Notes: generated by a model from the sequence alone, not told the origin. Shown: positions 17,057-25,986, counted from the stretch's first letter. The stretch is 64,000 nt of DNA from Paenibacillus barcinonensis (GCF_003217495.1 NZ_QJSW01000010.1:62001-126000), one strand, 5' to 3'. Numbers and translations are program-made.

Positions 17057-17153
17057 TTTAAGGTTTTCCGAGTGGCGTGAACTTGATCATAAGGTACCGT
17101 TGACTGGGGGGATGATTCTGAGAACAATAACGACTAGTGAAGGCAAGTCTGAT

Positions 17154-18086
17154 GTGAAGGAGCGCGGGCGATCTACACTAAAGCATGCGCTGTCCAGAAG
17201 TTTCAGGAGGCACTGGCAGTTGTACCTGCTTGTTTTGCCTCCGGTGCTGTATTTTATCATTTTCAAGTATGTACCGATGGTGAACACTGTGCTTGCATTT
17301 AAAGATTATAACGTTATCAAAGGTATTTGGGGCAGTCCGTGGGCTGGGACAAAGTATTTCGAGATGTTATTCCAGAATCCCGCATTTGTGATGTTGATCA
17401 AAAACACACTATTGATTTCGTTCTACAGCCTGATTGTCGGATTTCCCATTCCGATTTTACTGGCGCTGGCTCTGAATGAGATTAAAAACATCCGCTTCAA
17501 GAAAACCGTGCAGCTGGTCACCTATGCTCCTTATTTCATATCCACAGTGGTTATGGTGTCGATCATTATGCTTTTTCTATCGCCAAGACTGGGGATCGTG
17601 AACACGATTGCAGGTGCACTTGGATTCGAGGCAGTGAATTTTCTGGGGAATCCAGACATGTTTCGCTCTATATATGTCTTCTCGGACGTGTGGCAGAGCA
17701 TGGGGTATTCTGCGGTCATCTATTTGGCGGCGCTGGCGGGTATTGATCCCTCTTTATACGAAGCCGCCAAAGTGGATGGAGCCAGTCGGCTGCAGAAGAT
17801 CATTAATGTAGATTTGCCGGGCTTACTCCCGGCGGCTGTCATTATTTTGATTTTGAGTGTCGGCAATATTATGGCGGTAGGCTTTGAAAAAGTGTATTTG
17901 CTGCAAAATCCGCTAAATCTGTCTGCTTCGGAAATCATCTCAACCTATGTTTATAAAATGGGTCTGTTAAACGCCAATTACAGCTTCGCTACAGCGGTAG
18001 GTTTGTTTAACTCTCTAATCAACCTCATTCTGTTATTAGCGGTCAACGCAGCTGCAAAACGGCTGTCCAACACAAGCCTATGGTAA
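17154..18086 (+). CDS. Sugar ABC transporter permease (LplB/YteP type)
   Basis: The open frame runs back to 16959, but the first 50-65 codons overlap the operator, -10 and cre box. The start is therefore placed at GTG 17154 (310 residues, AAGG about ten bases upstream); ATG 17112 (324 residues) is the alternative. The protein has six membrane helices and the EAA loop EAAKVDGASRLQKIINVDLP. It belongs to the LplB/YteP permease group that works with large solute-binding lipoproteins. Operon with the next permease (27 bases apart) and the binding protein; the expected cargo is xylo-oligosaccharides, by context. Confidence 0.88.
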   Translation: MKERGRSTLKHALSRSFRRHWQLYLLVLPPVLYFIIFKYVPMVNTVLAFKDYNVIKGIWGSPWAGTKYFEMLFQNPAFVMLIKNTLLISFYSLIVGFPIPILLALALNEIKNIRFKKTVQLVTYAPYFISTVVMVSIIMLFLSPRLGIVNTIAGALGFEAVNFLGNPDMFRSIYVFSDVWQSMGYSAVIYLAALAGIDPSLYEAAKVDGASRLQKIINVDLPGLLPAAVIILILSVGNIMAVGFEKVYLLQNPLNLSASEIISTYVYKMGLLNANYSFATAVGLFNSLINLILLLAVNAAAKRLSNTSLW

Positions 18087-18113
18087 GCACACGGGAGGGA
18101 GGAGACTTGGAAG

Positions 18114-19040
18114 ATGGCTAACGTAAACACTCAGGCCGGACGTCCGGGAAAGAACAGAAACACCGTAATCCGAGAATCAATGGGAGACCGCCTGTTTATT
18201 ACCTGCATCTACATCGTTCTGTCACTCGTGCTGGTTGTTGTGCTGTATCCCTTAATCTACATCGTCAGCTCGTCACTGAGCAGTCCGTCAGCGGTATCGT
18301 CGGGTAAGGTATGGCTGTGGCCGGTTGATCTGTCACTAGAAGGATACAAGGCCGTTCTGCGCAATGAGCAGGTGCTGACGGGGTACGCCAACTCCTTGTT
18401 TTATACAGCGGTGGGCACGTTTATCAGCGTAGCCTTGACCATCATGATTGCTTATCCGTTGTCCAAAAAAACCTTTGTTGGACGCAGCACACTTATGATT
18501 TTTATTACTTTTACGATGCTTTTTGCCGGTGGTTTGATTCCGACCTATCTTGTTGTCAAGTCTCTGGGGTTAATTGATACAAGGTGGGCGTTGCTGATTC
18601 CTAATGCGATCTGGGTATGGCAGGTTATAATCGCACGAACCTTTTTCCAGAATTCCATCCCGGATGAGCTGTCAGAGGCGGCTGACATTGATGGCTGTAG
18701 CGATATTCGCTTTATCTTCAGTGTTATTTTGCCACTTGCCAAGCCGATTGTGGCTGTATTGTCACTGATGTACGCCGTCGGACAGTGGAACGCCTATTTC
18801 GATGCATTGATTTATTTGAAATCACAGTCGCTCTACCCGCTACAGCTGATATTACGAAGCATTCTTATTTTGGGCAGCTCAGGCAATATGGACGCTTCAG
18901 AGATGATCAAGCAGCAGCAGATGGCTGAATTAATGAAATATTCCCTGATCGTTATGGCGAGCTTGCCTGTTCTGATTATTTATCCATTCGTACAGCGGTA
19001 CTTTGTGCAAGGCATGCTGATTGGTTCAGTTAAAGGGTGA
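18114..19040 (+). CDS. Carbohydrate ABC transporter permease (LplC/YtcP type)
   Basis: A 308-residue permease starting at ATG behind GGGAGGGAGGAG. Six hydrophobic helices, an EAA loop EAADIDGCSDIRFIFSVILP near residue 185, and the typical C-terminal YPFVQRYFVQGMLIGSVKG ending of the YtcP group. Heterodimer partner of the permease just upstream. The solute-binding gene follows after 36 bases. No ATPase is encoded with it. Confidence 0.92.
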   Translation: MANVNTQAGRPGKNRNTVIRESMGDRLFITCIYIVLSLVLVVVLYPLIYIVSSSLSSPSAVSSGKVWLWPVDLSLEGYKAVLRNEQVLTGYANSLFYTAVGTFISVALTIMIAYPLSKKTFVGRSTLMIFITFTMLFAGGLIPTYLVVKSLGLIDTRWALLIPNAIWVWQVIIARTFFQNSIPDELSEAADIDGCSDIRFIFSVILPLAKPIVAVLSLMYAVGQWNAYFDALIYLKSQSLYPLQLILRSILILGSSGNMDASEMIKQQQMAELMKYSLIVMASLPVLIIYPFVQRYFVQGMLIGSVKG

Positions 19041-19076
19041 GCTGCATTAACAACTTACATGAGGGAGAGGATTATA

Positions 19077-20717
19077 TTGAGGAAATCGGGTGCATTGGTT
19101 TTAGCTTGTGTGCTGTTGTTTACGTTGGTACTGTCTGGATGCTCGTCGTCGGAGAAGGGAAGCAGCGAAGTGGAGGCTAACGGCAAAATTCCGATGAATG
19201 TATTTGTACACCAAGGCTCGGATATGAATCTGACCACGAACAAGTTCAGCAAGAAAATGGAGGAAAAGTTTAATATTCAGTTCAACTGGACGACGGTTCC
19301 GTTTGATGGTGCGGCTGAAAAAAGGCAGATTTCACTGGCATCAGGTGACTATCCAGACCTGTATTTACTTATTCCGTGGGTGGATCGGTTTTCACAGACT
19401 GACCTGTTGAAGTTTGGTCAACAGGGTGTTATCCTGCCGCTGAATGATCTTATTGATCAGCACGCACCGAATATCAAAAAGGTGCTGGAGAGCAATGACT
19501 ACTATAAAGCGATGAATACGGCCACGGACGGCAAAATCTATGGATTAACCGGACTGAACGAATGCTTCCATTGTTCTTATCCAAACAAGATGTGGGTGAA
19601 TACCAAGTGGCTGGATAAGCTCAATATGAAAGTCCCAACGACAACGGAAGAATTCAAGGAAATGCTGAAGGCGTTTAAAACGAAGGATCCGAACGGTAAT
19701 GGTAAAGCTGATGAAGTGCCGCTCAGCGGTTCGACCGAAAACTTCGGTGTACACATTATTCCATATCTGATGAACGGCTTTATCTATGATGATGACCGTA
19801 ATTATCTCATTTTAAATCAAGGCAAAGTTGAAATGGCAGCGAACAAACCCGAGTGGAAAGAAGGTCTGACCTATATTAAATCCTTGTATGATGAGGGTTT
19901 GATAGACCCGGGGGCTTTTACGCAAAATGTAGGCGCATTCAAGAAAATTGGTGATAATGCGGATGCACAGCTTCTCGGAGCAGGTGCGGCTATGCACCCA
20001 TCCTTGTTCGTTACTACGGCCGAAGGCTCTCCGTATGGTAATGATTACAATCCGATTCCACCACTAAAGGGACCGCATGCAGAGTATGCAACCTATAATT
20101 ATCCGGTTGATCCAGGAGCAACATTTGTATTAACCAACAAAGCGAGTGAAGAAACACAGATTGCAGCAATACAGATGCTGGATTACTTCTACACCCAGGA
20201 AGGGGGTATGGCTGCTTATCTGGGAGAAGAGGGCACAAGCTGGCGCAAGCCGGAGGAAGGCGAGGTAGCACTGAACGACCAGGTACAGCCGCTCTACAAG
20301 GCCATCCCGGTTCCATCGGGGGAAGAGCCACGCAATGACAGCTGGTCTGCATTGAGTCAGTACAATCATCACCGCGCTTATCGGGATGCCGAAGTACAGG
20401 GAACAGACATCTACGCTAACGATGGTTATGAACGTCGTCTATACGAAGCAACATTGTTAATGGAAGGTAAGGAGCCTAAAGAGGTGTTTCCGCACTGGGC
20501 ATTATGGGTAGATCCGTCACTTGCGGATGAAACGAGCATGATGCAAACCAATATAAAGGACTACATTGATCAGAACGCACTTCAATTTGTAACAGGTGCA
20601 AAGAGTCTGGATAAGGACTGGGATGAGTATGTGAAAGGATTGGAAGGACTGAATATCAGTCGTTATCTGGAAATTATGCAATCGGCGTATGATGCATCAT
20701 CAGTATCTTCGAAGTAG
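19077..20717 (+). CDS. Solute-binding lipoprotein of the xylan-locus transporter
   Basis: The TTG at 19077 is preferred because GAGGGAGAGG is spaced correctly before it; the ATG at 19059 lies in front of that site. The 546-residue product has a lipoprotein signal with lipobox LVLSGC and then a long solute-binding fold of the LplA/YtcQ class (about 550 residues). It includes the calcium-type loop KDPNGNGKADEVPL and aromatic-rich C-terminal parts. It captures oligosaccharide for the two permeases upstream. The neighbouring GH8 Rex and GH11 xylanase make xylo-oligosaccharide the most likely ligand, by context. A strong hairpin terminator follows. Confidence 0.88.
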   Translation: MRKSGALVLACVLLFTLVLSGCSSSEKGSSEVEANGKIPMNVFVHQGSDMNLTTNKFSKKMEEKFNIQFNWTTVPFDGAAEKRQISLASGDYPDLYLLIPWVDRFSQTDLLKFGQQGVILPLNDLIDQHAPNIKKVLESNDYYKAMNTATDGKIYGLTGLNECFHCSYPNKMWVNTKWLDKLNMKVPTTTEEFKEMLKAFKTKDPNGNGKADEVPLSGSTENFGVHIIPYLMNGFIYDDDRNYLILNQGKVEMAANKPEWKEGLTYIKSLYDEGLIDPGAFTQNVGAFKKIGDNADAQLLGAGAAMHPSLFVTTAEGSPYGNDYNPIPPLKGPHAEYATYNYPVDPGATFVLTNKASEETQIAAIQMLDYFYTQEGGMAAYLGEEGTSWRKPEEGEVALNDQVQPLYKAIPVPSGEEPRNDSWSALSQYNHHRAYRDAEVQGTDIYANDGYERRLYEATLLMEGKEPKEVFPHWALWVDPSLADETSMMQTNIKDYIDQNALQFVTGAKSLDKDWDEYVKGLEGLNISRYLEIMQSAYDASSVSSK

Positions 20718-20739
20718 ATAAAAAGGTGATGCAAAGAGG

Positions 20740-20781
20740 AAGACGGACTTCATTCGCTGAATGCGAACGAAGCCGTCTTTT
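20740..20781 (+). terminator. Terminator between converging transporter and GH8 genes
   Basis: AAGACGG-A-CTTC and TTCGC pair with GCGAA, GAAG and CCGTCTT in a long nearly continuous hairpin, followed by TTTT on the plus strand. It can also stop transcription arriving from the minus-strand GH8 gene less efficiently. Confidence 0.82.
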
Positions 20782-20819
20782 CCTGGTTCCTGCATTGTGT
20801 TTGCCAAGTGAATGAAAGC

Positions 20820-21962
20820 TCAATACACTCGGTAGTTACCACTTAACGCAAGCATGGTGAAGAAATACAGGCAGTTATCGTAATAACGTCGTTTCCCTTG
20901 GCGGAGCGGTGTGTTCCAGAATCGCTTAACGAAAGAATCAGCATCAGGACCGTCAGCAGCAAGTGAGGCCATAGCATTGGTGGCCAGCAGGCCTACGGGG
21001 TGCAATGCGGGCTCGTTGAACGGTTCACCCTCAATGGTATAACGGCGGTAATCCGATACATCAATGTCGCTGAAGAAGGCTTGAATGCGATTAGACTGTT
21101 GAACCTGCCAAGGGTCCTTGCGGAACCATTCCCAGTCCAGTGCAACATTTGCTGCAACGCGATAGGCATCACTGTAAAAATGTCTGAAATCACCATGAAG
21201 CTGTACAGGGGCAGGAGTCCCGTCATAATTGGCGTATTCCGGCGAGAGTCCGGTAACAGGATGGCAGGCTGTACGCAGATAAGCACGGCTGGCTTCGGCA
21301 GCCTCTTTCCAGAATGTGCGATCCTGCTCATTCGCATACTGTGCAAATAATTCATAGAAATGGGGTAGGTGATAGGACGGATCACTGAAGGGCAACTCTG
21401 GAATAAACTTGATTAGTCGATTGCTTGGCTCCCACATCGGATCGCCCTCGCCTTGTTCCCCTTGATGCAGGCAGGCATGAAGAATTTTACGCGCCTGAGC
21501 TTGATAGTCATATGGCGCCGGACCGTCACCCCAGCGATTAGATGCAAAGAATAGCGCCATAGCAAAGAACTCTTCACCGTCTGGAGCAGGCCCCGGAGAG
21601 AGACGGGTTCCATCCGGCTTGCAATGCCAGGCAAAGTAGTCCTTATAACGACCCTCGGTATGCTGCATATACGTATACGCATAGTTCCAGAGGCGATCAA
21701 ATTCATGCTTTTTATCCATCTGCACAGCCATCATCATGCCATAGGACATGCCCTCGGAACGAACATCGTCGTTTCCGGTGTCGAGCATATATCCTTTATC
21801 ATCTCCGACAGGGTAATAGATTCGAGTATGTTCATCCCCGTAAAACAGATCATTCCATGTCTGCTCCAGCCTTGCTTTGATTTCGTCTTCACGATAACCG
21901 GATCTTTGAAAAAGATTAGCATATGTACCTGTATCATAAGCGCCTTTTCCTGTTATGTTCAT
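20820..21962 (-). CDS. GH8 reducing-end xylose-releasing exo-oligoxylanase (Rex)
   Basis: The start is the ATG behind AGAGGAGGAG, giving 380 residues; nine extra codons upstream lack a ribosome site. The protein is a GH8 (alpha/alpha)6 barrel with no signal peptide, so it is cytoplasmic. The acid Glu70 is in DDVRSEGMSYGMM and the base Asp265 in HFYSDAYR. His321 in ALHPVGLLATNA matches the loop histidine that sets Rex enzymes apart from GH8 endoglucanases. It removes xylose from the reducing end of xylo-oligosaccharides of three or more units, finishing what the transporter brings in. It is the only minus-strand gene of the locus and is divergent from the esterase gene. Length matches the family (about 390). 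Confidence 0.92.
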   Translation of the reverse strand: MNITGKGAYDTGTYANLFQRSGYREDEIKARLEQTWNDLFYGDEHTRIYYPVGDDKGYMLDTGNDDVRSEGMSYGMMMAVQMDKKHEFDRLWNYAYTYMQHTEGRYKDYFAWHCKPDGTRLSPGPAPDGEEFFAMALFFASNRWGDGPAPYDYQAQARKILHACLHQGEQGEGDPMWEPSNRLIKFIPELPFSDPSYHLPHFYELFAQYANEQDRTFWKEAAEASRAYLRTACHPVTGLSPEYANYDGTPAPVQLHGDFRHFYSDAYRVAANVALDWEWFRKDPWQVQQSNRIQAFFSDIDVSDYRRYTIEGEPFNEPALHPVGLLATNAMASLAADGPDADSFVKRFWNTPLRQGKRRYYDNCLYFFTMLALSGNYRVY

Positions 21963-21999
21963 AGGCTCCTCCTCTGATCTTGCTTTCATTAAACTATTT

Positions 22000-22057
22000 A
22001 TTAAAGCGTTCTATAAGAAAGTATAACATCCGATATACTACTCAAATTAAAGCGTTC
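22000..22057 (-). promoter_or_regulatory. Two direct repeats upstream of GH8 gene
   Basis: The 12-mer ATTAAAGCGTTC occurs at 22000-22011 and 22046-22057, 46 bases apart. The AAAGCGTT core resembles cre half-sites. In the GH8 direction the boxes read GAACGCTTTAAT and lie 38 and 84 bases before its start codon. Confidence 0.45.
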
Positions 22058-22106
22058 ACATGGAAAATTATAGGTGTAACATTCCATCTATTTCCATATT
22101 GTGAGG

Positions 22107-22136
22107 TTGATGATATATTTATTCAAGTCCTATAGT
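22107..22136 (+). promoter_or_regulatory. Probable promoter of the esterase-xylanase operon
   Basis: TTGATG and TATAGT are separated by 18 bases. Transcription should begin about 22143, just before the cre-like box. Confidence 0.5.
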
Positions 22137-22158
22137 TTATCAGGTTGTTGCTAAATTA

Positions 22159-22172
22159 TGTAAGCGCTACAC
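22159..22172 (+). promoter_or_regulatory. cre-like box before the SGNH esterase operon
   Basis: TGTAAGCGCTACAC has a perfect cre core (AAGCGCT) with two outer mismatches and sits about 16 bases after the expected transcription start. Confidence 0.5.
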
Positions 22173-22245
22173 TCGGAGAGAAGGAGCCGCCTGATAGCGA
22201 CATCATTTAGTTCTGGCTCCTTCATACGGTATGACTTGGAGTGTA
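22168..22245 (+). other. Structured leader of the esterase operon
   Basis: TACACTC at 22168 can pair with GAGTGTA at 22239, enclosing GAAGGAGCC (22180) paired to GGCTCCTTC (22215). There is no U-run, so it is not a simple terminator. Its left edge overlaps the cre-like box. Confidence 0.45.
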
Positions 22246-22277
22246 AATTTTCGCTGGAAGGATGGTGAGCATGTAAC

Positions 22278-23561
22278 ATGATTGGCAATTCTGGAGATGT
22301 AGAACTGAATCAAGGAACCCATGCACCGCGTGACCCCGTACAAGTCGGAGTTTCATTAGTGGAGGCCGAATTCGATTACGATTCTCCAAGTTATCTGGAC
22401 CTCATCGACCGCTCTCTATTAAGTGCGGGGAATAATACCAGATTGAAGAGAGTCATTGAAAAGGCAAAGCGAGGTGAACCTGTTGTTCTTGCTTTTATCG
22501 GGGGCTCCATTACTCATGGCGCTGGTGCAGCACCGATTCATCTCCAAAGTTATGCTTATCGCTCGTTTGAACATTTTCAAAGAATGTTCGCTCCACTGGG
22601 TAGCAACACCGTTCAGTTGATTAAAGCAGGTGTAGGCGGCACGCCCTCACAACTTGGCGTCATTCGATATGAGCGGGATGTGCTTAGGGACGGAAGTGTG
22701 CAGCCAGACATCGTCGTGATCGAATTCGCGGTAAACGATGCAGATGATGAAACGAGAGGTAACTGTTATGAAAGCTTAGTGTTGAAAGCGCTTGCTTCTG
22801 ATAACCAACCCGCGGTCATCTTGCTTTTTAGTGTATTCGAGAACGACTGGAATCTTCAGGACCGGCTTGCTCCCGTAGGCTTTCATTATGATCTGCCAAT
22901 GGTGAGCATGAAGGATGCTCTGGTAGAGCAATTTCGGAAGACAAAGGACGAGGGAAATGTCATAACCAAAGCACAATATTTCCATGATATTTATCATCCG
23001 ACCAATGTGGGACATCGCATTATAGCTGATGCGCTGGCTAATCTGTTTCAAGTAACAGATCGTTCTCCTATGGATCAGGAAGAAAATGAACTGAACAGAG
23101 TTCCAATGATCGGGAATGATTATGTGAATGTACAGCTGATAGACCGAAAAAATGGTGAACTGATTGCCAGAATCGACTCAGGCAGCTTCCGTCACATCGA
23201 CACCGAGCTGCAAATGGCGGAGATGGATGATCATGATTACGCAACACCACTTTTTCCGAATAACTGGATGTATGTGCCGGATGACAGGGCAGAGGTCCAA
23301 GGCTTCAAACTGCATTTGCGGTGCAGTCGTCTCATTCTGATCTTCAAAGACTCCGATAGCGATGTATTCGGAACAGCTCATATTAAGGTGGATGGTGAGC
23401 TTGCCCAACAAGCTGATCCGCATAAAGTGAACTGGACACATTGTCATGCGATGCTTCTGTTCAGTAACCAAGAGGCCGCTGATCATATCATTGAGATCGA
23501 CATGGCACCAGGACATGAGGATAAACAGTTCACTATTTTGGGCTTCGGATATGTTCAATAA
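22278..23561 (+). CDS. SGNH/GDSL hydrolase, probable acetylxylan esterase
   Basis: A 427-residue cytoplasmic-type protein (no signal peptide). SGNH blocks are clear: Ser77 in AFIGGSITHGAGA, Gly120 in AGVGGTPSQ, Asn153 in EFAVNDAD, and the Asp237/His240 pair in HDIYHPTNVGHR. Residues about 270-427 form a beta-rich C-terminal domain seen in two-domain carbohydrate esterases. It heads an operon with a second esterase and GH11 xylanase, so removal of acetyl groups from imported xylo-oligosaccharides is the likely job. Exact CE family is not determined. The start follows GGAAGGATGGTGAG; spacing is loose. Confidence 0.8.
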   Translation: MIGNSGDVELNQGTHAPRDPVQVGVSLVEAEFDYDSPSYLDLIDRSLLSAGNNTRLKRVIEKAKRGEPVVLAFIGGSITHGAGAAPIHLQSYAYRSFEHFQRMFAPLGSNTVQLIKAGVGGTPSQLGVIRYERDVLRDGSVQPDIVVIEFAVNDADDETRGNCYESLVLKALASDNQPAVILLFSVFENDWNLQDRLAPVGFHYDLPMVSMKDALVEQFRKTKDEGNVITKAQYFHDIYHPTNVGHRIIADALANLFQVTDRSPMDQEENELNRVPMIGNDYVNVQLIDRKNGELIARIDSGSFRHIDTELQMAEMDDHDYATPLFPNNWMYVPDDRAEVQGFKLHLRCSRLILIFKDSDSDVFGTAHIKVDGELAQQADPHKVNWTHCHAMLLFSNQEAADHIIEIDMAPGHEDKQFTILGFGYVQ

Positions 23562-23617
23562 AGGAAGTCTGGCATGGACGCAAACGAATTATGCTAACCG
23601 TGAAGGGAGTAGGACCA

Positions 23618-24385
23618 ATGATAGCTTCAGCATCAGCGGGTTTCGATCAGTATCGCGATCATATTACGCGAGGCAAGGTCGAAACAATCGAGTATGATTC
23701 CAGGACAGTAGGTATCGTGCGCAAAGCAATGGTGTACACACCGCCGGGCTTTTCCTCTGAGCAAACCTATCCTGTGCTCTATCTGTTGCACGGTATTGGA
23801 GGAGATGAGACGGAGTGGCACACTCACGGTTCTCCTCAGATTATTTTGGACAACCTGTACAGCGATAATCTTATCCAGCCGATGATTGTCGTTTGCCCGA
23901 ATGGGCGCGCAATGATCAATGACCGGGCAGAGGGCGACTTGTTTGATCCTGAGAAAATTCGTGCATTCGAAAGGTTCGAGTCGGACCTGATTCAGGATCT
24001 CATTCCACATATCGAGTCCCGCTACCCGGTAGATGAAACAAGGGATATGAGAGCCATTGCCGGCTTGTCCATGGGAGGAGGACAGTCTCTAAACATCGGA
24101 CTCCGTAATCTGGAATATTTCGCTTGGGTTGGAGCTTTCTCGGCAGCGCCGAATACGAAAACCCCCGAGGTGCTGATATCGGAACCGGATAAAGCCTCGT
24201 CGCTACTGTCCTTATTGTGGGTGTCATGCGGAGATCAGGATAATCTCATTCAGATCAGTGTTGATCTTCATGAATACTTGAAGCAGCAAGGTGTGCCCCA
24301 TATTTGGTATGAGGAAAGCGGGGGACATGACTGGCCAGTGTGGAAAAATGATTTATATCTTTTCTCACAACGTCTATTTAAGTAA
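23618..24385 (+). CDS. CE1-like alpha/beta hydrolase esterase
   Basis: The start is the ATG behind AAGGGAGTAGG, giving 255 residues. An upstream ATG at 23591 lacks a ribosome site. The fold is the esterase D/feruloyl esterase type: the oxyanion [12 protein letters not shown], nucleophile Ser151 in AGLSMGGG, Asp206 in CGDQDNL and His237 in SGGHDWPVW. There is no signal peptide, suggesting an intracellular enzyme that removes feruloyl or acetyl groups from xylo-oligosaccharides. Relatives often occur as catalytic domains fused to xylanases. It lies 34 bases before the xylanase gene in the same operon. Confidence 0.82.
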   Translation: MIASASAGFDQYRDHITRGKVETIEYDSRTVGIVRKAMVYTPPGFSSEQTYPVLYLLHGIGGDETEWHTHGSPQIILDNLYSDNLIQPMIVVCPNGRAMINDRAEGDLFDPEKIRAFERFESDLIQDLIPHIESRYPVDETRDMRAIAGLSMGGGQSLNIGLRNLEYFAWVGAFSAAPNTKTPEVLISEPDKASSLLSLLWVSCGDQDNLIQISVDLHEYLKQQGVPHIWYEESGGHDWPVWKNDLYLFSQRLFK

Positions 24386-24419
24386 ACCAAAAAAATTAAA
24401 ATCCAGGAGGTTTTTCGTT

Positions 24420-25052
24420 ATGTTCAAATTCGGCAAAAAATTGATGACTGTTGTTCTTGCAGCTTCCATGAGCTTTGGTGTATTCGCCGCGACTACAGGC
24501 GCTACAGATTACTGGCAGAACTGGACAGATGGTGGAGGTACAGTGAATGCTGTGAACGGCTCAGGCGGAAATTACAGCGTAAACTGGCAGAATACCGGAA
24601 ACTTTGTAGTTGGTAAAGGCTGGACATACGGTACTCCTAATCGCGTAGTTAACTACAATGCTGGCGTATTTTCGCCATCCGGCAATGGTTATCTGACGTT
24701 CTACGGCTGGACTCGAAATGCACTTATTGAATATTATGTGGTGGATAACTGGGGCACATACCGTCCGACAGGAACTTACAAAGGTACGGTGAATAGTGAC
24801 GGCGGCACCTATGACATCTATACAACGATGAGATACAACCAGCCATCCATTGATGGATATTCAACGTTCCCGCAATACTGGAGTGTTAGACAATCCAAAC
24901 GTCCGATCGGTGTGAACTCCCAAATTACATTCCAGAATCACGTAAATGCGTGGGCGAGCAAAGGTATGAACCTTGGCAGCAGCTGGTCCTACCAGGTTCT
25001 GGCAACGGAAGGATATCAAAGTAGCGGTAGTTCGAATGTGACTGTTTGGTAA
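24420..25052 (+). CDS. xynA: GH11 endo-1,4-beta-xylanase
   Basis: The ATG behind CCAGGAGG gives 210 residues: a signal peptide (1-28) and a single GH11 beta-jelly-roll. The nucleophile is Glu104 in [12 protein letters not shown] and the acid/base Glu197 in ATEGYQSSG. The thumb is QPSIDG (141-146). Length and layout match Bacillus XynA (about 213 residues). The secreted enzyme cuts the xylan backbone into oligomers for the transporter and GH8 enzyme. The cre box at the stop codon and the hairpin after it separate it from the next gene. Confidence 0.96.
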   Translation: MFKFGKKLMTVVLAASMSFGVFAATTGATDYWQNWTDGGGTVNAVNGSGGNYSVNWQNTGNFVVGKGWTYGTPNRVVNYNAGVFSPSGNGYLTFYGWTRNALIEYYVVDNWGTYRPTGTYKGTVNSDGGTYDIYTTMRYNQPSIDGYSTFPQYWSVRQSKRPIGVNSQITFQNHVNAWASKGMNLGSSWSYQVLATEGYQSSGSSNVTVW

Positions 25053-25061
25053 GCGTTATCA
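25048..25061 (+). promoter_or_regulatory. cre box overlapping the xylanase stop codon
   Basis: GGTAAGCGTTATCA matches 13 of 14 positions of the cre consensus, the best match in the window along with the one at 17043. It includes the TAA stop of the xylanase gene. It could repress an internal promoter for the next gene or block elongation. Confidence 0.55.
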
Positions 25062-25075
25062 TTATGATAAACTCC

Positions 25076-25104
25076 AGCAAGGCAGGTCTGTGATCTGTCT
25101 TGCT
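25076..25104 (+). terminator. Hairpin after the xylanase gene, probably a leaky terminator
   Basis: AGCAAGGCAG pairs with CTGTCTTGCT (one G-U) over a 9-base loop and is followed by the poor U-run CTCTATT. It may reduce transcription into the SUMF1-type gene rather than stop it. Confidence 0.55.
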
Positions 25105-25140
25105 CTCTATTCCAGTTTCAAAATCAAAGGAGACATACAG

Positions 25141-25983
25141 ATGAGAAAGTGGCTTATATTTCTGCTCATCGCAGCAGTTGCCGGTTTGAGTGCTTGTTCT
25201 ACGAGCGGTAATACCACTGTAAGCGATGATCTTGTGCTGGTTGAGGGCGGAGCATTCAAAACCAGTAAATCCAGCTATTCGGACAAAAACGTTACACTGT
25301 CTGACTTTTACATTGGTAAATATGAAGTGACGCAGAAGCAGTGGATGGACGTTATGGGGGACAACCCCTCCGGCTTCAAAGGCGAAGAAAGGCCAGTTGA
25401 AAGAGTGACCTGGTATGATGCAATTGAATATTGCAATGCACGGAGCATCAAGGAAAATCTGAAGCCGTATTATACGATTGATAAAGAAACAACGGACCCT
25501 GACAATAAAAATGAAAATGATAATATAAAATGGACTGTCACCATCAATGAAGGCGCGAATGGGTATCGTCTGCCAACTGGAGCAGAGTGGGAATATGCGG
25601 CGAGCGGAGGACAGAAAAGTCAGAATTTCACTTATAGCGGAAGCAATAATCCGGACGAGGTTGCATGGTACTGGATGAATGCTGGAGAAAAACCGCTTAC
25701 AGGAGATTGGAACTGGCCTGCAATCGAGAACAATCGGAATCAAACCAAGCCAGTGGGTCAGCAAAAGGCAAACGAGCTAGGAATTTATGATATGTCTGGG
25801 AATGTGAGAGAATGGTGCTGGGAATGGCACAGTCATCCAGAAACACCGGAGAACACCTGGAGAATTAGTAAGGGGGGCGGCTGGGTCAGCAGTGTGAATA
25901 CGGCGGAGATTTCATATCCGGGCAAATTTGATGCAAATGGTTTGGGTCCCGACCAGGGATTGCGAGTGGTACGTAGTAAATAA
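25141..25983 (+). CDS. SUMF1/FGE-fold surface lipoprotein lacking FGE cysteines
   Basis: The ATG behind AAAGGAGAC gives 280 residues with a lipoprotein signal (AGLSAC). The remainder is the formylglycine-generating-enzyme sulfatase domain: YEVTQKQWMDVMGDNPS, YCNARS, GYRLPTGAEWEYAASGG, YDMSGNVREWCWEW and the final GLRVVRSK. The region that in FGE carries the two catalytic cysteines (between GGGW and the terminal GLR) has Ser/Val/Tyr instead, so cofactor-type FGE activity is unlikely. No sulfatase gene is near. It could be a surface ligand-binding or structural protein of the xylan locus; the function is unknown. Confidence 0.85.
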   Translation: MRKWLIFLLIAAVAGLSACSTSGNTTVSDDLVLVEGGAFKTSKSSYSDKNVTLSDFYIGKYEVTQKQWMDVMGDNPSGFKGEERPVERVTWYDAIEYCNARSIKENLKPYYTIDKETTDPDNKNENDNIKWTVTINEGANGYRLPTGAEWEYAASGGQKSQNFTYSGSNNPDEVAWYWMNAGEKPLTGDWNWPAIENNRNQTKPVGQQKANELGIYDMSGNVREWCWEWHSHPETPENTWRISKGGGWVSSVNTAEISYPGKFDANGLGPDQGLRVVRSK

Positions 25984-25986
25984 CAC

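Larger units (their letters stand above)
21963..22277. other. Divergent promoter region of GH8 and esterase genes
   Basis: This 315-base gap carries two ATTAAAGCGTTC repeats (22000 and 22046) on the GH8 side, a sigma-A promoter for the esterase operon (TTGATG 22107, TATAGT 22131), a cre-like box at 22159 and a structured leader (22168-22245). No coding sequence is apparent. Confidence 0.6.

Noticed and set aside
21923-21929. ATGTACC copy near the 5' end of the GH8 gene
   Set aside because: Single copy within codons of a well conserved segment, without the 19-base partner found at the regulator promoters; probably chance.
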